A stretch of DNA of 64,000 nt from Amoebidium appalachense (GCA_963693365.1 CAVNZM010000007.1:8556001-8620000), one strand, 5' to 3'; shown: positions 11,417 through 24,346, numbered from the stretch's first letter. Translations and numbers: made by a program. Notes: generated by a model not told the origin, from the letters alone.

Positions 11417-12129
11417 ATTAAACATGTGCAGGAGATAAATAAGGTACAGTGTGTGTTGTGATGGTGAAAGGCTACGTGTTTGTGTGTTTATGTGTGTGCA
11501 CGCGCATTCCGGGGCAGGGGGAGAGGTGGGTGGGGGGGAGGGAGGAGGGAGGCGGGAGGCGGGGGGGAAGGGGCAGCATGGAGGAATATTAGTTACATCA
11601 TAACTTCCAGGCAAGTAAAGGGAAATATGAGACTGATAGGGTTTCGCGCATTCTTTTTGCCAGCCAGCTACCATACGTGGTTTCTTCCATGGACTCAATC
11701 GGGCCCCAGCAACACACCGTAGGCCCCTCCCTCCTCATCGCCCACCTCTTGCCCCCAGCCCTCTCTATCGTTTCGTTTCCATCAATTTTTTGAAGTTGTC
11801 TTATCTCTCTCCAAAAGAGCACTAAATACACCATGAAGTTTCACCCCAGATGCCTGCAAAAGCTTTTCCGGCGCAGAAATCAAGTCATCGGTGTTTGCCC
11901 AGGCTAACATCTATGTATGGGTGAGACACACGGGGGGCGTCCCGTATGCTAAGTTGCCATTAGAATGACACTTATATGCATGTCAGCACACTCATACACC
12001 CACCCTTTCAGCAAACGGGCGGCTGTAGTGTATGAAGCCATTGCTTGGTCGTGCTCCCCTGCAGAAGCAAACGAGTGTCCAAACCCCACGTAGGCAAGCC
12101 CATAGCCCTCATCAATCTCGATGGCCTTG

Positions 12130-12181
<52 letters not shown>

Positions 12182-12282
12182 ATGTGTGTACGTGTGTGTG
12201 GGAGGGTGGGGGTGGGGGGGGATATGTGTGTGGAGGGGTGGGAGGGGTTGGCTGGGCGGGTGTGGGTGCTGTGGGTGTGCAT

Positions 12283-12313
<31 letters not shown>

Positions 12314-13513
12314 GGGGGGGGGGGTGTATGTGTGTGGGTGTGTGCTTGTGGTGGTGGGGGAGGGGGGGGGGGGGGGGGGGGGTTAGTTCACGTCGAGTGT
12401 TAGCAGAAGAGTGTTATAATTAATGCAACGTTGACAGCAGGCCCTGGCTACAATATGTATGAAGGGCCAAGGGGGGGTGTGATACAACAGATTGAGCTCA
12501 CTAACGGAACCTCGCATCCCCTTGCTGTGACCCTGGCCGGAGGGCTGTTGCGTACTGCCCTTTCATGCTCGGAGGGAAGGGGGGAGGGGGAGGGGGGGAG
12601 GGGGGGAGGGGGGGGGGGAAGGGGGGGGGATTGGGGGATGTATGCATTCGACAGTGAAAAACATGGGAGGAAAGACAAAACGAAAACCAAACCGCACTGC
12701 CCAGAACGATCATTAAGGCGTCCGGGATAACACATGGTCATCTATACATACGTAACATCGGGCCTCCCAATCCATACCTAAAATAGCGTCGCGCCATCTG
12801 CTGATTGGCTGTCAGGTAGTAGTAGCATGCCACGGCAAACCAGGCCAGCGCCAAATTTGGGCGTCTTTCGACCAATCGGTGGGCCCACATAAACAGAGCA
12901 TTGGTCTGCCGCAGTTCCGTCAGGCACACCACGTGCACCTCTAGACATCCCGTGTGGTGGGGGTCATTGTCTAGAACCCTGTGGAAGAAGGGGGTGGGGG
13001 GGGGGGGGGGGGGGGGGGCAGGGAAGGGAGGGGGGGAAGGGGGGGGGACGAAGGGGGGTTGGGTGGGGGGAGGGGGTGGGGGGAGGGGGGAGGGAAGGAA
13101 TATATTACAGAGTGCAAATACATATTTAAAACGGACAACACACTTGCAAAGAGCACACACAGAGTATGCATCAAAGGTATCCCCGGGTGCGCGGGGGGGG
13201 GGGGGGGGGGGGGGGGGGGTGTTATTTATCCACAAAACTCAATTGTGTGCGTGTGTGCGTGCGTGGGTGCCTGCGTGTGGTTGGGTGTGGGTGTGGGTTG
13301 TTGGGTGTGTGCGAAGGTTTTTGTGTGTGGGTGGGTGCATGCGTGCGTGTTTTGTATGGTGTGTGTGTGTGTGTAGGAGGGTGTTGGCATGCATGCAAGC
13401 ATATATATGCGTGTGAGTATGTGAGAGTGTGTGTGTGTGTGTGTGTCCGTACATTTGCGTGTATGTGCATGCGACCGTGTGTGCGTTCGGCATGCATTTC
13501 TTGTGTGCATTTC

Positions 13514-13607
<94 letters not shown>

Positions 13608-14353
13608 TGTGTATTGGTGACTGTGTGTGTGTGTGTGTGTGTGAGTCTATGCATGTGTGTGTTGTGTGGTATTTGTCCGTACTTTGTAGTGATATTGAGT
13701 GCCCCCTGGTAGTCCAGCAGGGCACATCTTCTTGCTGCATCACTGGTCAGCACATCCGCACTGGCTGCTAGTGACCCAACGTGGGGGGGGGGGGTCCGTC
13801 CACTGCACCCTATAAGGTTACGTGTGGTTAGATTGATGGGTGGGTGTTGTCTTCGTTTTACTTGTATGTTGCTTGAAGAATAGATCTAGCCAATCTTGCA
13901 ATACACCCACCAGTTGTACGTTCCCGAGAAGAAGTAGGGCTAAAGGGGTCCAATGAGCGGGGACAGGAAGAATGGGGAACAGAAAGAGGACACACGCACA
14001 AGGGCACGAACAGGCGCATTTACAGGGAGGGGGAGGGGGAGAGTGGGCTGGGAGGGGGAGGTGGTGGGAGGGCATGGGGAGAGGGAGGGGGGGGGAACCA
14101 CCGCCATCCATGTGCACACTCTTTTCTCGTTCACCCGCACACACCCTCACCTGCACCCTACCATGTGCTTATGCAGCGCACACGTGTGATATGGTTGTTT
14201 CTATGATCAAGGCATACACAGCACAGCAACCGCCTGGGTCACAAGGCCAACCCATTAAGTTAGTCATTTACATACTGACACACTCCCGTACATGTGCACA
14301 ACCATGTGCTCACACGAACGCACACATGTGCGTGCGTGTGTGGTGTGTGCGTG

Positions 14354-14443
<90 letters not shown>

Positions 14444-15713
14444 CTTTATGATCATGACACAAGCCTACCCCCCCCCCCCCTCCTCCCTTCCCCTTCTCCA
14501 TCCACCCCCCCCCTCCCCCCCCCCTCCCCCCCCCTCTCCCCCCCCCCCCACACACACACAGCCACCACACCACCCACCCCGCACCTCCAACTGCCGTGCC
14601 TGCCTGGCCATTCTCTTGTATAGATTTTGGATGATGGGCCCCAAATCTCCGGCCTGCTCGTGTGGTAAACCAGCTAGCAAGTCACTCTCTGCACACCATG
14701 CATTAGTCACCTGCAAATACCTTACCATGTAACTCTGTGCCCCCACGGCCCCACCCCCCTCCTCCTCCTCCCCACCCCCCCCCCTCCTCCTCCTCCCCCC
14801 CCCCCTCCTCCTCCTCCCCCCCCCCCCCTTCCTCCTCCTCCTCCTCCCCCCCCCCCCCCACCACCACCACCACCACCACCACCACCACCACCACCCCTTC
14901 CCCCTGGAGCCATACATACAAATATAAAACACACAAAAACAACACACAAAAACAACAGAAGACAGGTATAAAAAATGCAGTGATAAATGTACTGTTACAT
15001 ACGGGCCACTGTAAAAAACTTAATCACCTCTACTCGCTATGCACACACCTTCCTTTGCTTTCCATGAGTCCCACCACACGACCATTATTTGTTCCTTACT
15101 GCCAGTCTCTTAGTGCACCAACGCATATTTTCAATCTGTCGGTCTCTGGGCTGCCAGCCTGCTATAGGGATGATTGCATCCCACCACCCGTATACAGGTG
15201 GAAAACTGTAACATTTTCATTATCAACACAAACATAACTAACATAAAGAGAGAGAAAGAGAGGGGCGAATTCGAGTGTGCGTAGGGGCCCGCGGGGCCGG
15301 GGGGGGGGGGGGGAGGGGTAGTTTACCTTCCTTTGCAGACAATAGCCTTTTTTCTGTTAACCTCGTAAATGCCTGCATTCATGGATAAGGTTGTAAGAGT
15401 ATTGCTCGCATAATGGCCCCCATGTACACCTGGACACATGCATACATAGGAGTTCCTTCCGCGCACACCGGATGCACATATAGGAATGGGGCTGGCTCAC
15501 CAACAAATAGGCCAGACTCAAACACATCTGTGCACCCGCACACAGAGCTGCGAAGACGTACTAACAAAACATATACAAGCAGCACACGCACACACAAACG
15601 CGAGCACAGGTGAACACAAACGTCCACACACACAGCACACACATACACACGCAAAAAAAAGGAAGAAAGGAAACACACACGCCCGCGCGCGCGCGTGCGC
15701 GCGCACGCACACA

Positions 15714-15781
<68 letters not shown>

Positions 15782-16505
15782 CGAACACACACACACACAC
15801 AAAAAAAAAAAGAACGAACGAAAGAAAGAAAGTTAGAAAGAAAGAGAAAGGGAAAAAGAAAAACACCCACATATCCAGGAACATTTCACACACAAACACA
15901 CACGCACCTCTGCGCAGAACACATCCTTCTTCAGTGCCTGCCGGTAGCATTCCACCGCCTTTTCACTGCTATTTTTAGCCTCGAATATTCGCGCTCGTAG
16001 CACGGACATTGCAACCGCACACTGTGAATTCCCCAAAAAATCAGTTCAGCCCCCTTGCATGTTGTGTCCTTGCCCCCCTCCCCCCTCCCCCCCCTCCCCC
16101 CCACTCTCCTCCCCCTTCCCCTCTTTTCTACCCTGACCCCCCCTTCTCCCCCCCCCCCCCCCCCCCCCCTGGGCCGCCGCCGCTCTCCTTTCTACCCGCC
16201 CCTACCCTCCCAAGCCACCACCTCCATCAACCCTCCCCCACCCCCTTCCAGGGCCTTCCTTCCTCCGAAAGTGTAAACAATCACTCTCCACCCCCCCCCC
16301 TCCCCGGCCACCGCCGAACCCTCCCCCCCCCCCCCACCCCACCCCAGTGTCTCCCAGAACCCAACCATCCTCCATCCTCCACCACCTTACCCTCCCCCCC
16401 TTCACCCACCCACTCTCTCTTCCTTTCCTCGATGCCACCGCAAGTCTGCGGCCACACCACAAGCTTCTTTTGTCTTTTTCAACCCTACCACTCACTCTTT
16501 CAAAG

Positions 16506-16539
<34 letters not shown>

Positions 16540-17193
16540 ACCCCCCAAAAAACCTTCCCCACTGTTGTCCCCATCACCCCGTCACCTGCCCTCGCCCTCC
16601 CCCTTCCTTTCCCCCCCACAAACACACAAACACACACACACACACACAAACACCAACATAAACACACAGACACACTAACACTTTCATCTCTGGATGGCTT
16701 GGCAGAGTAAATGATGTGGTGCTCTAAAGCAAACGTAGGTTACTTCCGAATGTCAAATTCGTCCAGTTGCTACGTGCTGTCCATGCCTACTTATATTCCT
16801 AGTTGAAAGCGATTCAAGAAAACACCACAACAGAATCGTGTTGAGACAAAATATGCACTATGTGTGGCTTGTGTGTATGTGTGTGTGTGTGTGTTAGTGC
16901 GCCGAGGAGGGGGTGAGGATGGGGGGGGGGGGGGGAGGGGGGAGGGGGGGGGGGGGGGGGGGATAGGCATACATTTTTTGGGCCGTAGGTCTCCTTTCCT
17001 GCTGCATTCCTTGTATCATCTGTACGATACAGGGGGTCAGATATCCAAACACCACAATGATTTAAACGGGAATATCATTTGTGTTTTGATATATATTTAT
17101 CACATGTACAGGCCGCTATTAGTCGTTCTGTATCATTTTATTGCCATCCCGACTGGACCACTCTCAAAGGAAAATAGCATACTCCTACAGCAA

Positions 17194-17278
<85 letters not shown>

Positions 17279-17721
17279 CGCGCGCGTGTGTGGCTGGGTG
17301 GTGGTGGTAGGGAGTGGGGGCATGGGGGGGGGGGGGGGGGGGGGGGTGGTTACGACATGAGATTCGAATAACTAGGAGTCCAGTGCAATTGCTACCATAT
17401 ATAGACCCTGCAAATTACTACCACATGCAGACAGTGAAATTTACATTTACTATGAAGTACATGCAATTGTTAACAGTGTAATCACTAACATGTACAGACA
17501 GTGCAGCTGCTACCAAACATAGAATTATATTCAAACGATACATCTACTGTAACTGGGGGCAGGCAGCACCACATACCTTCACCGACCATGGCCAGTGCAT
17601 CATCCCATTCCTGCAGTGCAATCTGTGCCCGGCCCACCAGTCCACCCAATCAGTGCCAGGCTCCATATTACCATTTGTGGTACCTACGAAGACAATAACC
17701 CAACACTGGCTGGGGGAGGGG

Positions 17722-17759
<38 letters not shown>

Positions 17760-17935
17760 GTAGGGGTTAGTGGCACATGTGTGATGCATGTCAATACACC
17801 CGATGGCCGGTGATGTATACACCATACAACTCGAACCAACGTATGCAAGTGCACATATGCATGAGTATAAGAACTTTATTTCCTTTGGCTGGTTTTGTGT
17901 GTGTGTGCCCGGTGGGTAAATGGTGTGTGTGTGTG

Positions 17936-17968
<33 letters not shown>

Positions 17969-17984
17969 GTGTGCATGCGTGCGT

Positions 17985-18015
<31 letters not shown>

Positions 18016-18524
18016 GGGGGGAGGGATAGGGGAGGGCCGGGGTTGAACGAGCCATAAAGTACGAAGTACACATCCACAACGGACGATGGGTACGGTTGCT
18101 TATGCAAGCAGGCAACAGGCAAGGGCAGTGGGAAAGGCCAGGGGTTTAAGTTGCACCATCAAGCAGAAGCAGGAAAAAACGGGGGGTTTTCAGGCTGATA
18201 TTTCCGATATAAATAGTGTGGGGTGCCTACATGAGCCAGTGCGGCAAGGTATCTGGCCGGCAGGCTGCCAGGGAGCAGTTTTGCCCTCTGAAGTACGTGG
18301 ATGGTGCGGTGGTGCTGGCCCGCTACAAAGTAGGCATTGGCAAGGTGGTACACATCCTCGGCAGCCCCTGCACACAAACATATTATAATACACTTCGGCC
18401 CTCCCTCATGTCCGGTCCGCCTACTACCTCTCTCCCTCTGACTCGCTGCATCTTGCATCTGTCTCCCACACACTCACTTTTACTCTCACTCTCACTCTCA
18501 CTCTCACTATCACTCACACACACA

Positions 18525-18612
<88 letters not shown>

Positions 18613-19291
18613 CCTCTCTCCCCTGCGCCCCCCTCCCCCCCCCCCCCCCCCCCCCCCCCCCCTTTCACTTCTCCCTCCACACACCCTTCCCCACCCAAAA
18701 CGCACACACCCGCAACCCACCACCGTCAAAACGACCGATTCCTCAACTCGCCCACTAGCCCTCCCTTCCCCTCTTCTGCCTGCAAGCCTCCCCATATCTA
18801 GATCACCCCACTAGAATCGAATGAAACCTTTAAAACACCCCCAAAGGGCACCCGAAGACTCCCCCCCCCCCCCCCCCCCCCCCCCCAAAATTCCACATGC
18901 ACAATAGTATCATCACCCCCTGCAGTATAGAGCAGGTTGGGTGCTCTGGGGGAGGCGAGAAACAGGGAGGGGGAGGAGGGATGGTGCATGTGTGGCAAAG
19001 AGAAAGATAGAGGGCCAGGGCATGGCCGTTGCCGGGTGGGGGGCCCGGGGGGGAGAGGGGGGGGGGGGGGGGAGGGGGCGACAGGGACAAGACTAGGGGG
19101 GGGGGGGGGGGGTGATTGTGTTGTGTTGCGCATGTAGCACACCTTTTGACAGGCACACGGCCTTGTCTGCCCAGATAATGGCCGTATCGTGCAGGTGCAA
19201 GTCTAAATACTCCTGCCGCTTGGCCCGTGTCTGGGCAAGCAGTGCAGTGGCTGTGGCCGTGGGTGCACCTGTGCCTGCACTGCTTGTTTTT
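8684..19291 (-). CDS. CDC16: Anaphase-promoting complex subunit 6 (CDC16), TPR protein
   Basis: CDC16/APC6 is a tetratricopeptide scaffold of the APC/C ubiquitin ligase. Fourteen exons were found by phase matching: 19143-19291, 18231-18367, 17577-17622, 16680-16723, 15908-16021, 15327-15372, 14578-14688, 13683-13767, 12778-12978, 12004-12129, 10834-10986, 10302-10442, 9605-9740 and 8684-8791. Together they encode about 531 aa. Family landmarks in order are IIWADKAVCLSK, EDVYHLANAYFVAGQHHR, RYLAALAH, KAVECYRQALKKDVFCAEAF, LDNDPHHTGCLEVHV, LAWFAVACYYYLTANQQMAR, GFGHSFASAGEHDQAMASY, PLMYCGMEH, NMGHTYRNLGRYRDAVGCYE and HTALALNPEDTFS. All align collinearly with CDC16. The C-terminal tail after the last TPR is very short (about 15 residues) compared with the animal protein. 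The first exon is unresolved: exon 19143-19291 starts after an acceptor at phase 2, with a stop just upstream in frame. A candidate ATG lies at 20626 (AAAATGGCGG, reading MAGSSQLQEHLKLC), but its donor is weak. The 44-46 nt exons are less certain than the rest. Confidence 0.95.
8839..9275. repeat. (GT)n and G-run block in the last CDC16 intron
   Basis: Long (GT)n arrays (8858-8911, 9001-9064, 9211-9260) alternate with G-runs (8839-8850, 8913-8945). Read on the gene's sense strand these are (CA)n and C-runs, and one CA array ends directly in the splice acceptor of the last exon. Confidence 0.9.
9785..10023. repeat. Three closely spaced long G-runs
   Basis: Runs of about 35, 13 and 33 G occur at 9790-9825, 9921-9935 and 9991-10023 within a CDC16 intron. 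They separate related copies of a short segment containing GGTGTGATGCATGCAGG and GGGCATGCGAGAGGTGT, so the G-runs look like expanded parts of a short tandem repeat. Confidence 0.8.
11036..11340 (-). repeat. Diverged fragment of the 452-bp repeat family
   Basis: It lies between two G-runs (11007-11035 and 11341-11414) inside a CDC16 intron. It shares GTACGAAGTACAC, AAGCAGAGCCCATCCTCAGG and CCGTCTTGATCAGAGACGAG with the array at 5465-6788, but inverted. Its right part, GGGCAGTGGGAAAGGCC to AGCAGAAGCA, is shared with 18120-18175. Confidence 0.8.
11341..11414. repeat. G-run of about 74 bases with one A
   Basis: This is the longest guanine tract in the window, interrupted once by A at about 11361. 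It lies in a CDC16 intron. Confidence 0.95.
13515..13604. repeat. (GT)n microsatellite, about 45 units
   Basis: An uninterrupted GT array lies in the CDC16 intron between exons 13683-13767 and 12778-12978. It is preceded by degenerate GT-rich sequence from about 13240. Confidence 0.95.
14355..14440. repeat. (CA)n microsatellite, about 43 units
   Basis: This perfect CA array in a CDC16 intron is the opposite orientation to the GT array 750 bases away. Confidence 0.95.
15705..15784. repeat. (CGCA)n tetranucleotide array
   Basis: About 18 units of GCAC/CGCA lie in a CDC16 intron, flanked by GC-alternating and CA repeats. Similar arrays occur at 19885-19978 and 39841-39938. Confidence 0.92.
18046..18180 (-). 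repeat. Fragment of the 452-bp repeat family
   Basis: It begins next to a G-run with a segment containing AAAGTACGAAGTACAC and ends in AAGCAGAAGCAGGAAAAAAC. It carries the same right-hand module as 11036-11340 and lies in a CDC16 intron. Confidence 0.7.
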
Positions 19292-19879
19292 CTGGACAGG
19301 TGTGCTTGTCAATAGGGCGTGAATAAAAGGGGAAAGTAGGAATGGGGGGTACGGGGGAAGGGAGAGGGGGGTTTCGCGAGAGGAGTGGGAGGATGGGAGG
19401 GTGTGGGGGGGCGCCGGGGGGGGGGGGGGGGGTGGACTTGTGGTGGCCAGTAGATAACCACTGTGAAAAAGCAAGGAGTGGGGATGCGCATTGATGAAGC
19501 AGCTGTTGTTCGATCACTAGAGCTGTTCAGGGTTAACTAAAGATGGAAGGGTGTAGCCAGAGACGAACGGGTGGTCATGAAGAAAAAAAAAGAGTAGGTA
19601 TGCGTGTTGTGCGTGTGCATCTGTAGGGGAGGGGGAGAGGGGAGAGGGGGAGGGAGGGGACGGAAAATGGTAAGGTGGGGGGAATGTAAGGTTTACCAAT
19701 GCGCAGGGGTAAAGGGGGGGGGGGGGGGGGGGGGGAGCAAAAAGAATAAAGAGCAAGAACGTTCACCTGCGCACATGGAGCCCTCTAAAAATCAAGTGCA
19801 CAAAAAAATGTAGCACAAAAACCCCGCCTTATGCACACACGCACGCACGCGCCCCCACGCACTCTCGTGTGTGCCCACA

Positions 19880-20012
19880 CAAACACGCACGCACGCACGC
19901 ACGCACGCACGCTGACGCACACCACATACACACATGCACGCATGCACGCACGCACGCACGCATGCACGTACGCAAATACACACAGAGAGGCACAGGCACA
20001 CAGGTACACACA

Positions 20013-20063
<51 letters not shown>

Positions 20064-20073
20064 GCACGCACAC

Positions 20074-20152
<79 letters not shown>
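19880..20152. repeat. (GCAC)n and (CA)n block
   Basis: CGCA-type tetranucleotide repeats pass into two long CA arrays (20015-20062 and 20077-20152), upstream of the last identified CDC16 exon. Confidence 0.9.
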
Positions 20153-20154
<2 letters not shown>

Positions 20155-20537
20155 CCAACTTATGCTAGACTTTCACCTCCCCCCCCGTGCTCCCAACACT
20201 TCGCTACCGCACATACCTGAGCCCAGCCGCATTGCCAGACAACTCAGGCTTTGCCTGCTGTCGTCCGGCCCCAAGCCGCATTTTGCTCAACTATACGAGC
20301 CGCTGCCGCGCAGAGAATACAGAACCACAAAATTGTCGTTCCTTTCTATGAAGGTGTATGAAGGGGCGAGGGTGTGGGTGGTGCCTATGTCCACCCTACA
20401 CTAGACTAAACTTCAGGTGCACACAACTACTCAATCGAACTGGGACTGAGGCGCAAAGGGGAACCAGCATAGTCACTTGAAGAAGAAGCAGCGTGCCTAT
20501 GCGTCTGCGTTAGCCCTGTGCAGGCTGTAAGTAACCG

Positions 20538-20547
20538 TCTCGCGAGA
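20538..20547. promoter_or_regulatory. TCTCGCGAGA palindrome near the presumed CDC16 5' end
   Basis: This ten-base palindrome is a known core-promoter-type element of housekeeping genes in animals. It lies 77 bases inside the candidate start ATG (20626) of the minus-strand gene. In the duplicated copy at about 23257 it has decayed to a CTCGAGA-like sequence. Function here is inferred. Confidence 0.3.
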
Positions 20548-21691
20548 CGTGCGTTGCCAAGACTCATGACTGATGCCGCAACTGGCAGAGCTTCAAGTGT
20601 TCCTGCAGCTGCGAACTTCCCGCCATTTTCGAATAACCACTTATGTCTTTCTATAGGCTCCTTTGATTGGGTACATTATTTGGACGCCCGGTCCCCCGGC
20701 CCCTCCCCGCCCCCTCCCCCCCCCCCCCCCCCCCCGGCCCCGCGCGGGCCTCCCAGCCCCCGGGACCCCACGTCGGCCTCCCGCCCTCCCCCCCTTCCCC
20801 GGGCAATCCCCCCCTCCCCTCTTCCCCCCCCCCCCTCCCCCTCCTCCTCCCCCCCCCCCCCCCCCCCCCCTCCCCACCCAAATGGCCACAAACTGTCACC
20901 ACCGCCATCAGCTGGTCTACTGGCCACACGTAGCACGTGTACACAGTGCACAGGCACACACACGCACACACGCACGCACACACACACACACACACATGTC
21001 TATTTATTACAGCCAGTAGGTGGCTGCCATATATCCCTTACCACCCTTCCATCATGACAGACTCATCAGAATTATGACAAACTGCATCGAGCTGGGAACA
21101 TGTATTTCCAAATCCCCCCTCCCCCCTCCCCCGCGCACTGGGAGCCATAGTGTTTACGTTATTAAAGGGTGCAACTAAGAATGATTTGCAGCAAATACTC
21201 GCTTTGCTCACAATGTTGTATAAGGATAGAAAAATGTACTATGATACAGATGATGTATATGTACCCGTGCATGTTCCAGTATTTGAACGTCCCACAGCTG
21301 GCTCAGTAAATCAAATAGAGAGGAGAGGGACCCAGATTTGCGATTTCCATTAATTAATGTTAAAGTGCACCCTATCATACATGTAATTTGCTAAGAGAAA
21401 TTTATTTGACTTCATTTTCTTTCACACCAGGGCTATGACTTACACAGGTTTGGATCGATACCACATGTCTCTGATTTGATCTTGCCCTGCATTTTCGCAC
21501 TTTCGACATTCGCAACTTAGCAAGCGGTTATCTGCTACGTGTAGGGAGGAAGGTTTAGGTAAAAGAATGATTACTTGTGGAGGAAAAATATAAAATCCAC
21601 AATAAAACTGCCACAAGACTTAAAACTCCACAATAAAACTGTACGTATTGGTCGGTAGGGTAATCGTGTGTTGATTAAGTTACCGGTTTTT

Positions 21692-21722
<31 letters not shown>

Positions 21723-21891
21723 GGGGGGGGGGGATCCAAAATATTTCCGAAGCCTTCGGAAACCAAACCTCTACATACAGCGGTAACCTATCAAGGTGTG
21801 TTTCATTTGAAAGGTAAGGTTGATTCGTGCATTTCTCATTGTTGCGGCAATTAAGGCACTAGTCAAGACAAAAACAATTAACTCAACAGGG

Positions 21892-21925
<34 letters not shown>

Positions 21926-22072
21926 GACAAGTCATCAAATTTGTTTGGTTTTTTTAAGTATTTGAGCGTCATCAACACGCCACCTAGAAGCTCGCGAGCA
22001 CCCCAAAAGGCCTCACATTGCATACTGATTCACACACATACTTAGCCATGGTGCGACCTCTCCTCACACCAC

Positions 22073-22924
22073 TCAAACCGTAACAGATTGGTTTTCCGGT
22101 GTTTCTTCGACCACATTCTGCTCCACTGTTTGGTGTTCCTTAGGCAAACAAGCAGGGCTATTACCACTCTCCCCATTTTCTGCATCCGGAACCCCGTTTG
22201 ATTCGGCCTCTCTTCTGAATATTTCCATTTGCTCGCATTTGATTCGATCCAAGTCATCCGCTGAATATCTCTGTACCGCCCACACCGTTAGTACAAGTCC
22301 CATAAGGTGCACGCCCGCACAAACAATAAGGATTTTGGGTATGCGATAGCTTCTTCCAGTGGGGGGAATGTGTATGTGGCCAAGGCACACAACAAGCACA
22401 CACACAGGCACCATGCCCAACCTGCAGACACACACATAGAACAAACCAACCTTGCAACCCTAGACTCTTAGATCATTACACCGTAGCCACCCAATATGTA
22501 CAACACCATATACTATTAGGCAGCCACCCACCACCACCAGACCCCAACATACACCACTATCCCCCGTAAACCCACCCACACCACACCACACATTCCACCA
22601 CTTTAGATGAACCAATGAGAGCCAAGTTTTCAAGTTTATTCATAGGTTCTGAATGGAGGGGAAGCCTGGTGCTACCCACCGGCGTGGCTGGGGTTGATAC
22701 CCTGGGCAAAGTGTGTACATATAGTTAGGATTGTTATAGGTGTGTTAGTTTAACTAATAGCATCGTAGCACCCTAGCTAGATTACTGTCGGTGCTGGGTG
22801 GAAGACGGTAGTTCCCCCTGAGGGGCCCTAGGGGCACCTCCGGGAACAAAACGGGATAGAATAAAAATTAAAATGTATGTGGCCAAGGCGGCACCCAGCT
22901 TGCCGCATGCTGCACAGATACCAC
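22073..22924 (-). pseudogene. Truncated duplicate of the phosphate-transporter last exon
   Basis: 22073-22386 plus 22890-22924 match the last exon of the transporter (25597-25962) at about 90% by eye, keeping the frame through IPKILIVCAGVHLMGLVLTV to the stop. It lacks the other exons and the acceptor. It carries a roughly 490-bp insertion at 22387 and a small change just before IPKIL that replaces the PLEDAIG segment. It is not expressed as a transporter by itself. The stop codon (22073-22075) and tail are retained, which suggests it is not very old. Confidence 0.85.
22387..22873 (+). mobile_element. Short insertion with 16-bp target duplication and A-rich end
   Basis: The 16-base sequence TGTATGTGGCCAAGGC occurs at 22371-22386 and again at 22874-22889, exactly flanking this 487-bp insert in the duplicated exon. 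The intact paralogous exon has the site once. The insert ends ATAAAAATTAAAA, as expected for target-primed (LINE-type) insertion of a short element. It contains GGGGTTGATACCCTGGG, only loosely like a Pol III B box. No coding capacity. SINE-like identity is inference. Confidence 0.7.
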
Positions 22925-23384
22925 AGCCAGACAACTCAGGTTTTGCCTGCTGTCGTCCGGTCCCGAGCCGCATTTTGCTCAACTATACAAGCCGCTGCAG
23001 GCAGAGCATACAGAATTGCCTAGTCGCACCTTTCTATGAAGGTGTGTGAGGTGGGCGGTGTGGGTGGTGCCTCTGTCCACCCTACACTAGACTAAACATG
23101 CAGGTGCACACAACTAGTCATTCAAAATGAGGCGCAAAAGGGAACCAGCATAGTCACTTGAAGTAGTAGCAGCCTGGCAGGTGTACCTATGAGCCTGCAT
23201 GAAAGTTTTATGACATAGGCTGTGCAAACAGGGTGTACAGTATGTAGATAACCGCCTCGAGACTTTGTGCTTGACAGACTGAGGTGGCCGCGCAGTCGCA
23301 GATCGGGAATCCGAATTTCCCGTCATTTTTGAATAACAGCTTATGGCTTTCTATAAGCTCCTTTGATTAAGTCACAATTATTTA

Positions 23385-23425
<41 letters not shown>

Positions 23426-23908
23426 GGCCCCTCTGTCAGCCTCCCAATCCCCCCCCCCCCGACCGCCCGCCTGCCCGCCCACCCTTTACATGGCCTCCCA
23501 TTCGAAAAAATTCCTTTGCCCCGGGATATGTATCTGCATTATCTCGCCTTTTCACGTCATATGAGCACATCAATAAAGTCATCCTGGAAAAAGGAAAAAA
23601 AAAATCAAGGCCGCGTGGTACTCATATTTAATTCATCACTATTAGCACTGCCCCGAGGGGGGGGGGGGGGGGGGGGGGGGGGGAGGGGGGGGAGAAAACG
23701 GGGAGGAAGGGGGGGGGGGGGGGGGGGAGGGGGGCTCCTACTAGTATGACTTGCAACGGTGATATGTGCGTGTGTGGCGGTGGTGGTGGTGGTGGGGGGG
23801 GGGGGGGAGGGGGGGAGGGGGAGAGGGGGGAGGCGCGGGGGGGTTTCCTATGACCAACGGTGATGTGTGTGTGTATGTCACGTGGTGGGGGGGTGGGGGG
23901 CGGGGGAA

Positions 23909-23954
<46 letters not shown>

Positions 23955-24216
23955 TAGGTGGGTTGGTGGGGGGGTCGACGCCCCTCCAATGACCATAACG
24001 AATCTGTATGGCTGTACATTTGCTTTTGGCGATTGCAAGGAGACACGGCCAATGTTGTCACAGAAGGAGCTAATGCATCCTTCGCCTGTACGAGTCAGTC
24101 ATTGATCCGGCCCCCCCTTCCAACTCCAAAGGGACCCAACCCCTTCCCCCCCCTTCCCACCACACCGGCCACGTGCACCACCACCTGGTCTACTACCGCC
24201 ACACGTAGCACGTGTC

Positions 24217-24251
<35 letters not shown>

Positions 24252-24309
24252 TTAAGTGCACACACACAAGCACGCGCGGGCACACACACACACGCACGCA
24301 CACACACAC

Positions 24310-24346
<37 letters not shown>

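Larger units (their letters stand above)
20222..22924. repeat. Segmental duplication, copy 1
   Basis: It pairs with 22925-25942 in direct orientation. Shared blocks, in the same order, include GCCAGACAACTCAGG through CTTTCTATGAAGGTGT (20229-20360 against 22925-23045), the CCCGCCATTTTCGAATAACC area (20620 against 23318), the ACACGTAGCACGTGT area (20924 against 24202), TTGCGATTTCCATTAAT (21336 against 24839) and the final exon of the phosphate transporter. Copies differ by many substitutions and by expanded C/G runs. The copy-1 end falls inside the transporter exon, about 20 bases before that exon's acceptor. Confidence 0.85.

Noticed and set aside
12431-12730. 99-codon plus-strand frame in a CDC16 intron
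   Set aside because: It consists mostly of a translated G-rich tract and lies in an intron of a well-supported gene on the other strand.
15613-15978. Long frames over the CGCA array
   Set aside because: The reading frames stay open only because the tetranucleotide repeat lacks stops. The true coding part here is the CDC16 exon 15908-16021 on minus.
8684-20152. Strand bias of G-runs along CDC16 as a transcription-linked signal
   Set aside because: G-runs outnumber C-runs on the plus strand here, but RFX, on the same strand, shows about equal numbers, so no general rule holds.
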